Assembly: GCA_012103535.1 (NCBI GenBank)
Contig: WLWQ01000002.1
Location: forward strand, 1 to 64,000
DNA length: 64,000 nt
DNA from: Pseudomonadales bacterium
GTDB lineage: Bacteria > Pseudomonadota > Gammaproteobacteria > Pseudomonadales > Pseudohongiellaceae
Reading direction: 5' to 3'
The translations under genes were made by a program, and so were the position numbers. Shown one piece after another: positions 41,301-50,246 of this stretch; within the stretch, counting starts at the first letter, position 1; every line of letters starts with the position of its first letter. The notes under the pieces were generated by a model, which ran no database searches, was not told where the DNA came from, and saw only the letters and a program-made list of their open reading frames with translations.

Positions 41301-42203
41301 TTAAGCAGCGGTAGTTTCAATGTGTTCGGCAGGAGTGCCTTTGCGCCAGGCAGCTACCAGACAACCACAAACGATTAAAAGAGTTCCGAATACCGTTGTG
41401 ACGGAGACGGTTTCGCCAAACACTAACCAACCCAAGATGGCTGCCCAAATGAAAGCAGTATATTCCACGGGAATTAACTTGTTCGCCGGAGCCCGGGCAT
41501 AGGCCCAGGACATCATCAATAAAGACACCAAACCAAGCACGGCAGCCAATGCGATTTGTGGCACATAGGAAATCGCCGGAACTGTGGCAAGAAAGGGCGA
41601 TAAACAACCGAACAAAAATATAACGGTGCAATTGTGGAAAAAGGCGATCTCGAATGGTTTGGCCACCAATGCTTGCTGGCGTTGCAGAATTAAGTTGTAG
41701 GCATAAAGAATTGCCGACGTTAAAATCGCCCCTATACCTAGCACAGTCTCATCGTCGTATTCGCCACTCAGCCTACCTAGAATAATAATAATTGCTCCAG
41801 TTAGCCCGATTAGAGAGGCGGCGATAGATCGCCCGCTTATATGCTCACGCAATATTACTGCTGCAAGATAAAGTGCAATCAAAGGAGCGATAAAAGTAAG
41901 CCCAATGGCTTCTGCAACAGGTAAGTATTTCAATCCCCAGAAAAACAGAAAGGCCATGACAGAAATGACGGTCCCACGCCAGACATGCAATCGAATCGCA
42001 GAAGAGTCAGGCCAAGTGGGACGTTGCCAGAAATAAAGTGCCGCGGCCAACAAGACAGTTAGCATACTGCGCCATAACATGGCGTTATAGGCACCCAGCG
42101 ACAAAGCTAAACCTTTCATGGTTACGTCCATACCGGCATAGGTGGCGATACCGACAATGGCTGCGGTAAAGGCAAGAGTTGTTGTGCGAGCAGTAGACTG
42201 CAT
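41301..42203 (-). CDS. EamA/DMT-type permease
   Basis: This 300-residue protein has about ten membrane helices in two homologous halves typical of drug/metabolite transporters: first half YAGMDVTMKGLALSLGAYN, second half LGIGAILTSAILYAYNLILQ. The interior motif ALAAVLGLVSLLMMSWAYA and a small charged loop are typical. It is likely a small-molecule exporter; the substrate is unknown. It is immediately upstream of the NosR-like gene on the same strand (19-base gap). Confidence 0.88.
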   Translation of the reverse strand: MQSTARTTTLAFTAAIVGIATYAGMDVTMKGLALSLGAYNAMLWRSMLTVLLAAALYFWQRPTWPDSSAIRLHVWRGTVISVMAFLFFWGLKYLPVAEAIGLTFIAPLIALYLAAVILREHISGRSIAASLIGLTGAIIIILGRLSGEYDDETVLGIGAILTSAILYAYNLILQRQQALVAKPFEIAFFHNCTVIFLFGCLSPFLATVPAISYVPQIALAAVLGLVSLLMMSWAYARAPANKLIPVEYTAFIWAAILGWLVFGETVSVTTVFGTLLIVCGCLVAAWRKGTPAEHIETTAA

Positions 42204-42260
42204 GAGAATTGGGATCAGAGTAAAAATACAGTGTTGTATTTTACTCTGACCTCTTAGAGG

Positions 42261-43025
42261 TTAGTGGTTCCACCAGGCCAAATCAGAGAAGGCTCTTAGA
42301 TCTAATTCATGGGTCCACACTGATCGGTGTTGCTGATGCAGGTGGTAATAAGTATCGGCAATTTTTTCCGGAAGCATTAGCCCATCATTCTCCATGCCTT
42401 TGGATTCCCTCAGTTCCTTAAACTTTTCCGGGCCAAGCATTTTTCCTAAAGTGTCCGGAGCGTCAACGGAACCGTCGATTACAATGTGAGCGACGTGAAT
42501 TCCTTTTCTAGCGTATTGTGCGCTGAGAGATTGGCAGAGCATGCGTCGGCCACCCATCGCTGCAGCATGTGAATGTTGTCCTTCATTGCCGCGTACTGCT
42601 GCAGTTGATGAAGTGACCAGGATCGTGCCTTTTCCCCGCTGTTCCATGAGCGGGCACACCGAAGACGCCGTGCGAAAAAGCGCAAATGTCGCCATGCGCC
42701 AACCAAGTTCGAAAACTTTGTAGCTTGTTTCTTCCAACGATCGGTTACCAACCTGGGCGCCCAGGTTAAATATAACAACTTCTATTGGGCCGATTTCTGC
42801 TTCTATTTCCGTTATGCGTTCCTCTATAGTGTCGTCCTTTACTGCATTTAACAAAAAACCAGTGGCTTCACCGCCGGCTTCCTGAATTTCAGTGACCAGC
42901 TTGTTTAATTCATCCTCGTCGCTGCGTCGACACAACACCGCATGGTAACCTTCTTGCGCAAATCGCTTGCCGACAGTTCCGCCAATACCTGCTCCCGCAC
43001 CAACTACTAAACATACTGGTTTCAT
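42261..43025 (-). CDS. Divergent SDR-fold protein lacking the standard catalytic pair
   Basis: The protein has 254 residues, with AAGGAG before the ATG. The NAD(P) motif is G-A-G-A-G-I-G (residues 9-15). The usual N-N-A-G strand reads F-N-L-G. The Tyr-x-x-x-Lys position is replaced by H-S-H-A-A-A-M-G-G-R-R, so the usual catalytic Tyr and Lys are absent. The VDGSVDAPDTLGK-type tail (IVIDGSVDAPDT) is typical of a divergent SDR clade. A GST gene follows upstream on the same strand, and the two genes sit in one cluster. Confidence 0.82.
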   Translation of the reverse strand: MKPVCLVVGAGAGIGGTVGKRFAQEGYHAVLCRRSDEDELNKLVTEIQEAGGEATGFLLNAVKDDTIEERITEIEAEIGPIEVVIFNLGAQVGNRSLEETSYKVFELGWRMATFALFRTASSVCPLMEQRGKGTILVTSSTAAVRGNEGQHSHAAAMGGRRMLCQSLSAQYARKGIHVAHIVIDGSVDAPDTLGKMLGPEKFKELRESKGMENDGLMLPEKIADTYYHLHQQHRSVWTHELDLRAFSDLAWWNH

Positions 43026-43049
43026 CTGTTCTCCTTGGAACTGCTTTAA

Positions 43050-43661
43050 TTAGGCTCTTGCTGTAGGACGTGAGGTAACTCGCTCCCACCATTGGTTCAG
43101 ATTAGACATTTCTTCAGGAATCCGAATTCCCAGTGCCGCCTTAGCCATTACGAATGAACACTGGGCAGTAATATCCGCAGCAGTGTATTCATCGTTAGCG
43201 ATATATTGCTTGCCTTCGAGTTCTTTTTCCAACCATTCTATTTTCGCTTTGACGTTTTCGGCTTCAACTTCTGCCATTTCAGGAATTTGCTGGACACGGT
43301 CTTTGAACATCTCTGCAGTGTTTCTAAAGACTGCAATAATAGGCATGAGTAATTCGAACTCCATGCGTCGTTGCCACATTTCCACCATCGCTTTGTCCAG
43401 TGCATCCCGACCCAATAGTGGTGGTTCCGGGTGTAATTCTTCCAGGTATCTGCAGATGGCCATGGATTCGGCGATACAGCTACCATCATCGAGCTCCAAT
43501 AAGGGCATGCGGCCTAGAGAATTTTTCGCCATGTATTCATCGGTCTTGTTTTCATTCTCCATCATGTTCACCGGAACTAAAGGAATATCCAATCCTTTTT
43601 CCGCGACGAAAATGCGTACGCGTCTGGCATTGGGTGAAGCAGGCAAATCATAGAGTTTCAA
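43050..43661 (-). CDS. Glutathione S-transferase family protein
   Basis: The protein has 203 residues. The start is TTG at 43661 with GAGGAAA upstream; no ATG fits. The thioredoxin-like N-terminal half begins K-L-Y-D-L-P-A-S-P-N-A-R-R-V-R-I and ends with P-L-L-E-L-D-D-G-S-C-I-A-E-S, the glutathione-binding P-x-L / E-S motif. The C-terminal half is all helical. It conjugates or reduces electrophiles with glutathione. It is cotranscribed with the SDR gene (24-base gap). Confidence 0.9.
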   Translation of the reverse strand: MKLYDLPASPNARRVRIFVAEKGLDIPLVPVNMMENENKTDEYMAKNSLGRMPLLELDDGSCIAESMAICRYLEELHPEPPLLGRDALDKAMVEMWQRRMEFELLMPIIAVFRNTAEMFKDRVQQIPEMAEVEAENVKAKIEWLEKELEGKQYIANDEYTAADITAQCSFVMAKAALGIRIPEEMSNLNQWWERVTSRPTARA

Positions 43662-43752
43662 AATAGTTTCCTCACGGGTTTAAGAATTGAATAAACAAGA
43701 GCGGGAGCGTTCATTGCAAAAGAATGGATAAACGGTGACCTTTCCCTGGATT

Positions 43753-44310
43753 TTATTTCTTTATTTCATACCACAACTCGACGAATCCGTTTTTAAAAGC
43801 GATAACATCTTTCAAATGCAGAGTATTTTCAATGCCGAGTTGATCAAAAAAGGGAGTTCCTTTTCCTAATAAATAAGGCGCAAAGGTAATGCAAATCTCA
43901 TCAGCCAATTTTCTTTCGATGAAATCTTTAACTAGAACACTGCCACCCACCAGCCAGATGTTTTTATGTTGAGGTTTAACTTCAGCACCTAATACTTTTT
44001 CAATGTCACCCTTACAGAAGTGTACCGACTCTCTCTCATCGGAGAGTGCTCGGCTTGAGAACACGTAGATGGGAGTATCGCCATAGGGCCAGCCAAGTTT
44101 TACTGCCATTTCATAGGTGCGGGAGCCTACGACATAGCAATCGATTGACGCGAGTACCTCATTGGATAGCTTTTCCGACTCTTCATCACTAATTCCTTTT
44201 TCATAGGAGTCAGGAGTTTCCAACCAAGATATATCACCATTTTCACCTTCGATAAATCCATCGAGGCTGGCCACCATGTGAACGATAACTTTCGAAGACT
44301 GTTCCGACAT
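43753..44310 (-). CDS. RibD C-terminal/DHFR-like reductase
   Basis: This 185-residue protein has the dihydrofolate reductase fold of the YwjB/RibD-C group: VIVHMVASLDGFIEGENGD, then VVGSRTYEMAV, then IWLVGGSVLVKDFIE. Such proteins bind NADPH; the substrate is undefined here. The start codon directly follows the stop of the secreted-family gene at 44311, so it is the last gene of a two-gene transcription unit. Confidence 0.85.
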   Translation of the reverse strand: MSEQSSKVIVHMVASLDGFIEGENGDISWLETPDSYEKGISDEESEKLSNEVLASIDCYVVGSRTYEMAVKLGWPYGDTPIYVFSSRALSDERESVHFCKGDIEKVLGAEVKPQHKNIWLVGGSVLVKDFIERKLADEICITFAPYLLGKGTPFFDQLGIENTLHLKDVIAFKNGFVELWYEIKK

Positions 44311-45306
44311 TTAGTTAATGCCCAACTCATCCATTTCTTGTCGGCGCTCACCTCGAATCATATTTCCCATTCCATAATTTCCTTCGTGACAGGAATACTC
44401 GTAGAGCAATCCATCCACTTTAGTCATTGGGACCATGGCGGTTATTTTGTCGGTAAAGGTACTGGGGTCATCAATAGTAAATTCATATTCGACGGTGGTC
44501 GGATTTACCCGAGTAAATCTTTCAACCAGAGATTTGTCATAAGAGTCGCCGTAAGGCGAGTTGATAAAACTTTGAGTGGATCCGTTAAAGTTTTTCGTTT
44601 CCACTACCAGCGTATCGCCATCCCAGTAACCTCTGGAGTCGCCAGACCAAAGTCGGATGTCATCGTTTAAGTCATGCTCTGGATCGAGCGCTACCATGCG
44701 GGCATCGTGAATCATCTCTGTCATGATGACTACATGATCGCGATGCTGAATGATCTGCACATTATTGTTGTAGCTGCTGGGCATGAAAGGAGGGCCTGCA
44801 TTGAAACCGGCGATGCAACGTTCGGAAAGTCCACGGTCTTCTGGTCCGTCTTTAGCTATACCACCGACAAGAAATCGCACCGGCCGTTCACCAGGAACAT
44901 CCTCACTTAGTCCGCCTCTTTGCATATAGGCGCCTTCAACAATCGGAGGTATGCGGCCGTTTTCCGGGTAAGTAATTAAAGACGTGCGTAAGTCATAACC
45001 GATTGCAGCGCGTTCATACCAGAAAGAGTTGTAACCACCCACGCCATCAAAGTGAGATTCCGCTCTGGCTTCGAAGGCCGTAACAGAACGATCCCGATTG
45101 CTCTCATTCTCTTCCGGTGTAAAGAATGCTCGATTTCCCAGGGCCTCATTTCTTTGCACCGGGGTGTGGGATGCAAAATTCCACACTCCCTGTATATCGG
45201 GTTGGCCGTATTCCGTTCGCGGAATTTGGTAGTCGGTTTGAGCGAAAACTATGGAGCTGGTTAGGAGTAAGGTGCCGCTGGCCAGAGTGGAGATCAACTT
45301 TTTCAC
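44311..45306 (-). CDS. Secreted uncharacterised family protein, copy 2 of 4
   Basis: The protein has 331 residues with the GTG start at 45306, supported by GGAG at eight bases; the longer frame to 45405 has no signal. The signal peptide ends near I-V-F-A-Q. Hallmarks are IPRTEYGQPDIQGVWNF, RCIAGFNAGPPFMPSSYNNN, IMTEMIHDARMVALD, GYWDGDTLVVETKNFNG and the C-terminal YSCHEGNYGMGNMIRGERR. It is divergent from copy 3 across 211 bases. Family function is unknown; the cluster suggests a common process. Confidence 0.88.
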   Translation of the reverse strand: MKKLISTLASGTLLLTSSIVFAQTDYQIPRTEYGQPDIQGVWNFASHTPVQRNEALGNRAFFTPEENESNRDRSVTAFEARAESHFDGVGGYNSFWYERAAIGYDLRTSLITYPENGRIPPIVEGAYMQRGGLSEDVPGERPVRFLVGGIAKDGPEDRGLSERCIAGFNAGPPFMPSSYNNNVQIIQHRDHVVIMTEMIHDARMVALDPEHDLNDDIRLWSGDSRGYWDGDTLVVETKNFNGSTQSFINSPYGDSYDKSLVERFTRVNPTTVEYEFTIDDPSTFTDKITAMVPMTKVDGLLYEYSCHEGNYGMGNMIRGERRQEMDELGIN

Positions 45307-45517
45307 TGTATTGCTCCGTTGGATTTTTATTTGTTCAAAGCTTATCAAATGGGGGGCATTGAAAATACTGCAGTTCATAGAAATATGCCTCATTTTTGAA
45401 GGCAAGGAAGTCGATAAAAGGCACTATTTTCGGGGCTGCAGCGGAAAATCTTCTGTCTATTTGGGCCGCTCCCATTTATCCTAGCAGGATGGCTAAATCC
45501 CGCGGAGGTAAGCAGCA

Positions 45518-46549
45518 ATGAAAACGAAATTACTACTAGCAATCGCAGTTGTAGCCGCATATTGCGGATCGGTAACTGCACAGTCCGATGGCGACTATGC
45601 GGCGCCTCGCACAGACTATGGACAGCCCGATCTGCAAGGGGTGTGGAACTTCAGTTCAAGCACACCAATGCAGCGACCAGAACGATTCGGTGAGCAGGAA
45701 TTTCTTACGTCGGAACAAGTTCAGGAACAGATCGAACGGCAGGCTCGAGTCACAGCATTAGCAGACGCGCGCGAGGCTGAATTGGTAGTCGATCCGGAAC
45801 CACCTCCTGCTGGCTCAACTCCTCGTGGCTACAACACCTTTTGGATAGAAATGGGCACGCTGGGCGACAATGTCAGAACCTCTCACATCGTCTATCCCCT
45901 AAACGGTCGTCTCCCGGAAGCAGTCGAAGGTAATCCAGCGATAGCTGGCGGACTTGGTCCCGATATTACTGGCGATCGACCCGTGCGATTCATCGTAGGC
46001 GGCATCGGTAAAGACGGGCCCGAAGATCGGGGTACTTCAGAAAGATGTTTGGTTGGATTTAATGCAGGACCTCCTTTTCAGCCAAGTCTGTACAACAACA
46101 ATATGCAGATCATCCAGCACAAAGACTCTTTCGTCATCATGACCGAGATGATTCACGATGCCCGCATCGTTCCCCTGGTTGATAGAGCGGAACTGAGTGA
46201 CGACATTCGGTTGTGGTCTGGAGATTCGATCGGCTACTGGGAAGGTGACACCATGGTCGTGAAAACGAAAAACTTCAATGGCATGCAATCTGGTTTCCAG
46301 AGCAGGGGCACAAACTATGACATGGTGCTCACAGAAAAATTCAATCGGGTCTCCTACGACATTGTGAATTATGAATTCACAATCGAAGACCCATCGACTT
46401 ACACAGACAAAATCACTGCTGTTGTACCGATGAGTAAAGTGGCAGGGCAAATTTACGAATACGCATGCCACGAAGGAAATTACGGCATGATTAATACCCT
46501 TCGCGGTGCTCGATTCGAAGAGCGTGCAGCAACAGAGGATAGTAACTAG
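45518..46549 (+). CDS. Secreted uncharacterised family protein, copy 3 of 4
   Basis: This 343-residue protein has a signal peptide ending near V-T-A-Q, preceded by GGAGG upstream of the ATG. It has the family marks (PRTDYGQPDLQGVWNF, FIVGGIGKDGPEDRG, SLYNNNMQIIQHKD, IMTEMIHDARIVPL, YEFTIEDPSTYTDKITA, YACHEGNYGMINTLRGAR). It is closest to copy 2 (same block order and near-identical core motifs). Copy 4 starts three bases after its stop, an operon. The ERC and ACH cysteines are a probable disulfide. Confidence 0.9.
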   Translation: MKTKLLLAIAVVAAYCGSVTAQSDGDYAAPRTDYGQPDLQGVWNFSSSTPMQRPERFGEQEFLTSEQVQEQIERQARVTALADAREAELVVDPEPPPAGSTPRGYNTFWIEMGTLGDNVRTSHIVYPLNGRLPEAVEGNPAIAGGLGPDITGDRPVRFIVGGIGKDGPEDRGTSERCLVGFNAGPPFQPSLYNNNMQIIQHKDSFVIMTEMIHDARIVPLVDRAELSDDIRLWSGDSIGYWEGDTMVVKTKNFNGMQSGFQSRGTNYDMVLTEKFNRVSYDIVNYEFTIEDPSTYTDKITAVVPMSKVAGQIYEYACHEGNYGMINTLRGARFEERAATEDSN

Positions 46550-46551
46550 AC

Positions 46552-47502
46552 ATGGAAATAAAAGAAGTTTGTGCGCTATTAGCAACGAGCCTTATTAGCT
46601 CGTGGGCGGTAGCGCAGTCGTCAGACAGTTATGAAGCACCACGCAACGAACATAATCAACCGGATTTTCAAGCAGTCTGGAGTACGCGATTTAACACAAT
46701 GCTAGAACGACCCGAAGGCATGCCGTTGGTTCTATCGCCAGAAATGGCTCATGGCTTTGCCAATGCAGTTTATGAAAACGGATTGTCGGGAAACACAGAT
46801 CCAGATATTGATATCTTAGGACCTCCAACTCTTGCTATTGTCAAAGGTGAGTATAGGAGTTCCGTAATCGTTTATCCGGAAAATGGAATATTGCCTTATA
46901 ACGATTTTGGAATTGAAAATTCTTCGTTTGAGTATTTTAAAGGGAATTTCGATTTCGATGGGCCTGAACATCGACCTGGTGTTGAACGTTGTATTGAAGG
47001 TTGGGGAGCGCCACCGATGCGTGCTTTCTCCTACCAAATATTCTATGGATTTGTGCAAACCCCTGAGAAGATCGCAATCGTTGCGGAAGAGAATTCTCCA
47101 CTTCGGGTAATTCATATGGACGGTGCTTCAAGACCCGATGCGATTCGTACCTTTGAGGGTCACTCAATTGGGCGCTGGGAAGGTGACACGCTTGTCGTGG
47201 AAACGACGCACTACAGCGATACGATTCCTGAAAGAGCTTCAATGGGTCGGCCTATGCTAATCAGTTCCGAAGCACATGTAACAGAGTGGTTTACTAGGGT
47301 GTCTGAAACTGAATTGTTCTATCAGTATGAAGTGAATGACCCTATTTACTACATCGAGCCGTTCCGTGGAGAATTTTCATTTACTCGAGACAATTCAGGC
47401 CATATTTATGAGTATGCTTGTCATGAAGGCAACTACAGTATGACTGGAGCGTTGATGGGCGCGCGAGTACAGGAAAAAGAAGCTCGTGAGGCAGCGAACT
47501 AG
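46552..47502 (+). CDS. Secreted uncharacterised family protein, copy 4 of 4 (divergent)
   Basis: This 316-residue protein has a signal peptide ending near W-A-V-A-Q. It carries a more divergent version of the family: PRNEHNQPDFQAVW, then RCIEGWGAPPMRAF, then SIGRWEGDTLVVETTHYSD, then FTRVSETELFYQYEVNDP, then YACHEGNYSMTGALMGARV. It lacks the YNNN block of copies 2 and 3. The tandem with copy 3 (two-base gap) suggests coupled expression. A cupin gene follows 41 bases later. Confidence 0.88.
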   Translation: MEIKEVCALLATSLISSWAVAQSSDSYEAPRNEHNQPDFQAVWSTRFNTMLERPEGMPLVLSPEMAHGFANAVYENGLSGNTDPDIDILGPPTLAIVKGEYRSSVIVYPENGILPYNDFGIENSSFEYFKGNFDFDGPEHRPGVERCIEGWGAPPMRAFSYQIFYGFVQTPEKIAIVAEENSPLRVIHMDGASRPDAIRTFEGHSIGRWEGDTLVVETTHYSDTIPERASMGRPMLISSEAHVTEWFTRVSETELFYQYEVNDPIYYIEPFRGEFSFTRDNSGHIYEYACHEGNYSMTGALMGARVQEKEAREAAN

Positions 47503-47543
47503 TTAGTGTAGAAAATATAATAATAAAAATAGAGGAAGACATT

Positions 47544-48119
47544 ATGTCTAAATTGAAAAACATATTTGCCACAATCGGAGTCCTTGCCTGTGGTCTGTTT
47601 GTTTTCACTGCAGTTTCACACGAAGCCACAATCACCGAAGCAACAGATGTCGTCTATTCGGAATGGCAGAACGTCATGCATGCCCCGGAAGGCAGAGTCG
47701 ACCGGCAGGTAAAAGTGGTGGATATTGGAAATGCCAATGTTGCTGTTGGCGTTTTGTTTCGCGACAAGATTGAGGCTACCGACGATCCGGTAAGCGGCAT
47801 CGTTCACGATCATGTATCCGAGGTGTATTACATAACCAAGAGATCAGGCGTTCTGGTTACAGGAGGCACTTTACTGGGTCGGAATAATATTCCTGCCAAC
47901 ACCGATATTGTCGAAGTCTTAGTCGGTGAAAGTTTCTCTACTTCTGTAGCGCGTGGCGATGGCCAGGTTCGAGAAGTTAGAGCAGGTGATATCGTTGTAG
48001 TTCCAGCAGGGGTTTTTCATGGCTGGCATTCCGTGGATGCAAGAGTTGAGATGATCAGTATTCGACCCGATCCGGAGCGGGTGTTGCCTGATGGCTATGT
48101 AAATCCTTACAATGAGTAA
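47544..48119 (+). CDS. Exported cupin-domain protein
   Basis: This 191-residue protein has a signal peptide (KNIFATIGVLACGLFVFTA). The cupin core has H-D-H-V-S-E-V-Y-Y-I as the first metal motif and VVVPAGVFHGWHSV as the second, so a bound metal is likely. GAGGAAG precedes the ATG. The enzyme class cannot be read; exported cupins include dioxygenases and isomerases. It is co-directional with the tandem secreted-family genes; a terminator follows at 48144. Confidence 0.85.
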   Translation: MSKLKNIFATIGVLACGLFVFTAVSHEATITEATDVVYSEWQNVMHAPEGRVDRQVKVVDIGNANVAVGVLFRDKIEATDDPVSGIVHDHVSEVYYITKRSGVLVTGGTLLGRNNIPANTDIVEVLVGESFSTSVARGDGQVREVRAGDIVVVPAGVFHGWHSVDARVEMISIRPDPERVLPDGYVNPYNE

Positions 48120-48143
48120 TACGTTTATAAAGATTCGAAACAG

Positions 48144-48180
48144 AAGGGACGGTTATTGGTTTATCCGTCCCTTTTTATTT
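48144..48180 (+). terminator. Intrinsic terminator after the cupin gene
   Basis: Stem AAGGGACGG with CCGTCCCTT, loop of 12 bases, then a T-rich tail (TTTATTT). It closes the operon of secreted-family copies 3 and 4 and the cupin, and separates it from the RidA-like gene. Confidence 0.85.
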
Positions 48181-48200
48181 CGTGAGGAACAAAATTCGCT

Positions 48201-48686
48201 ATGAAAATTTTTGTTAGAAGTAAACAATTTGTTTTCCTTTCTTATATCTTTTTACTAAGCATTTTATTTTTATTCGGCAAACTAAGTTTGGCAGCAGAAC
48301 TCGAAAAAGAATTTCTCAATTCCAGCGAAACCTTTTCTCAAGTTGCGACTGTAAGCGCCAATGGCATCAAAACGATTTACGTTTCGGGCCAAGTCGGCAT
48401 TCGCAACGGAGAAGTTCCCGACTCATTTGCCGAGCAAGTTGATATTGTGTTCGCCAATATGGCGAGTCAGTTAGAGGCTGCCGGAGCAAGCATGACGGAC
48501 GTTATTAAGCTTACTGGCTTTATAGTAAACATCGACGGCGAAAGACTCGCCGCCTATAGCGAAGCGAGAGCCCGACATTTTTCCGCTGACGATCCACCAC
48601 CGGCCTCGACCTTAATTGGAGTTTCAGGGTTAGTGTTTCCAGCCTTGCAGGTAGAAGTTGAAGCCATTGCGGTTATAAAGGAATAG
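48201..48686 (+). CDS. Exported RidA/YjgF-like protein without the conserved Arg
   Basis: The protein has 161 residues. An N-terminal hydrophobic segment (about 10-32) acts as a signal or anchor. The RidA core follows (IKTIYVSGQVGIRNGEVPD, then FAEQVDIVFANM, then GFIVNIDGERLAAYSEARARHF). The imine-deaminase Arg of RidA, normally in a P-A-R-S-T/C motif, is replaced here by P-P-A-S-T. RidA proteins hydrolyse reactive enamines in the cytosol; an exported member without the Arg belongs to the less understood branches. It may be a ligand-binding or alternative hydrolase protein. Confidence 0.85.
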   Translation: MKIFVRSKQFVFLSYIFLLSILFLFGKLSLAAELEKEFLNSSETFSQVATVSANGIKTIYVSGQVGIRNGEVPDSFAEQVDIVFANMASQLEAAGASMTDVIKLTGFIVNIDGERLAAYSEARARHFSADDPPPASTLIGVSGLVFPALQVEVEAIAVIKE

Positions 48687-48723
48687 AATTGATAAGCAGC
48701 CTGCCGAGTTGTTAAGTTTAAGC

Positions 48724-49665
48724 TTAGTATCCTTTGTCGAAATCCACTCGATACAACAACTCATCTCCTGAAACATAGCGTTTTAAATTTGTCAGAAACA
48801 CTTCGGCAATGTCCTTGGGATAGCTCATTGCTGCTATGTGCGGAGTAATCTTCAGATTTTTCGCTGTCCATAGCGGGCTGGTCTCGGGCAAGGGTTCTTC
48901 TTTAAATACATCTAAGACTGCGCCGGCAATTTGATTCGATTCCAGTGCCGCACACAATGCATCATCATCAATCAAATTTCCCCTGCCTACGTTGATTAGA
49001 AGTGCACTCTCTTGCATAGATTGCAGTGCATCATAGTTAATGAGATTCGTCGTGCTTTCAAGGTCAGGTAATATTCCAATGACGTAATCACTGAGTTGTA
49101 AGAATTCCTTAAGAGAACTTTGAGTAAAAATCTGCTCGAATGGCTCGACTGCATTCCCGCTGTGGTTGTAGCCGACAACTTTAACGCCAAGCCCCGTCAT
49201 CGCCTTGGCCAATTCGACTCCGATCGAGCCGGTCCCGAGCACTCCCATGGTTTTGCCTTCCAGCCGGCCGCTGCCTTGGGCTTTCCAGATATTTTCCTGC
49301 TGTTGTTCAAACCTTTCCTCGATGCGCAATTCGTGGTGAAGAATGTGGCCGAGGACGTATTCGGTCATTTGCTCTCCAAAAACGTCTTTAACTCCTGTAA
49401 GCACATAGTCTTTGAAAGGATGGTCAATAAGCGGTGTCACGCCTGCCCAGGTCGATTGAATCCACTTTATCGGCGGCTCATTGTCTAAAATCGCTGCAGC
49501 AAAATCTGGTCGGGCTAACAACACTTGTTGATTGTCGTATTGCGCCAGGCTGTCTTCAATCGTAGTTGCAACAGTAAACCTTACGTTTTCTGGCAACCTG
49601 TCTTTGAGAAGGTTGGGGTACTCTGCACCGTTGTGAGCGGCGATGAAAAAAGATAGTGGCTTCAT
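48724..49665 (-). CDS. D-2-hydroxyacid dehydrogenase
   Basis: This 313-residue protein has the NAD motif V-L-G-T-G-S-I-G-V-E-L (residues about 140-150). Catalytic residues are Arg in INVGRGNLIDDD, Glu in FKEEPLPETS and His in ITPHIAAMSYP. The C-terminal half is the catalytic domain wrapped by the N-terminal region. It reduces or oxidises a 2-oxo/2-hydroxy acid; the substrate is not fixed. It is convergent with the RidA gene. Confidence 0.9.
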   Translation of the reverse strand: MKPLSFFIAAHNGAEYPNLLKDRLPENVRFTVATTIEDSLAQYDNQQVLLARPDFAAAILDNEPPIKWIQSTWAGVTPLIDHPFKDYVLTGVKDVFGEQMTEYVLGHILHHELRIEERFEQQQENIWKAQGSGRLEGKTMGVLGTGSIGVELAKAMTGLGVKVVGYNHSGNAVEPFEQIFTQSSLKEFLQLSDYVIGILPDLESTTNLINYDALQSMQESALLINVGRGNLIDDDALCAALESNQIAGAVLDVFKEEPLPETSPLWTAKNLKITPHIAAMSYPKDIAEVFLTNLKRYVSGDELLYRVDFDKGY

Positions 49666-49707
49666 ACAAAAAATTGCTTCACATAAATAATGGTGTGTAG
49701 GTAATTT

Positions 49708-50172
49708 TTAATCCAATTCAAAGGTATATCCAATAACGTCGTCAATATCGTCTGGATCGAGTGACTCATAGAATCTTCGAGCAACAAGATTGTCAGTTTC
49801 TGTGCCCAACCATACTTCTTCGCAGCCCTTGTCTTTCGCAAACTTTAGAAGAGTTTCCATCATTGCGGTAGCAACCCCTTTTTGGCGGTGATTGCTGCAG
49901 GTATCAACTTCATCGATATAAAGCCACTTGGAAAAGTTATAGGGCTTTTGCTCGATGCGGCCGGACGACATGCCCGCCAGTGTTTGGACATCATTTTCTA
50001 CCAGATAGCAAACTATAAAGACCGTATCTTCTTTTTCAAGATAGGCTTGCAGAGCAGCACCTGAATAGTCTTCAACTTCATTCTCGTCATCCCAGGATGA
50101 TTGATTAATTTGCTCGGCCAAATCCTGCAAATTGTCATCGAGACTAATAATGTCTACTTTCATGTTTTTCAT
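49708..50172 (-). CDS. GNAT family N-acetyltransferase
   Basis: This 154-residue protein has the acetyl-CoA loop R-Q-K-G-V-A-T-A-M and the surrounding W-L-Y-I-D-E-V-D strand; the C-terminal part ARRFYESLDPDDIDD is typical of the GNAT fold. A nearby relative is the aminoglycoside 3-N-acetyltransferase AAC(3)-I branch, but motif similarity is not enough to call resistance. The acceptor is unknown. It is co-directional with the downstream 2-hydroxyacid dehydrogenase. Confidence 0.87.
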   Translation of the reverse strand: MKNMKVDIISLDDNLQDLAEQINQSSWDDENEVEDYSGAALQAYLEKEDTVFIVCYLVENDVQTLAGMSSGRIEQKPYNFSKWLYIDEVDTCSNHRQKGVATAMMETLLKFAKDKGCEEVWLGTETDNLVARRFYESLDPDDIDDVIGYTFELD

Positions 50173-50246
50173 GGCTACTATCCTGCACTAAGATATCATC
50201 AGTTGGGAATAAGTGATTGTCTGTACAAATTTACTAAGAGATCAAT

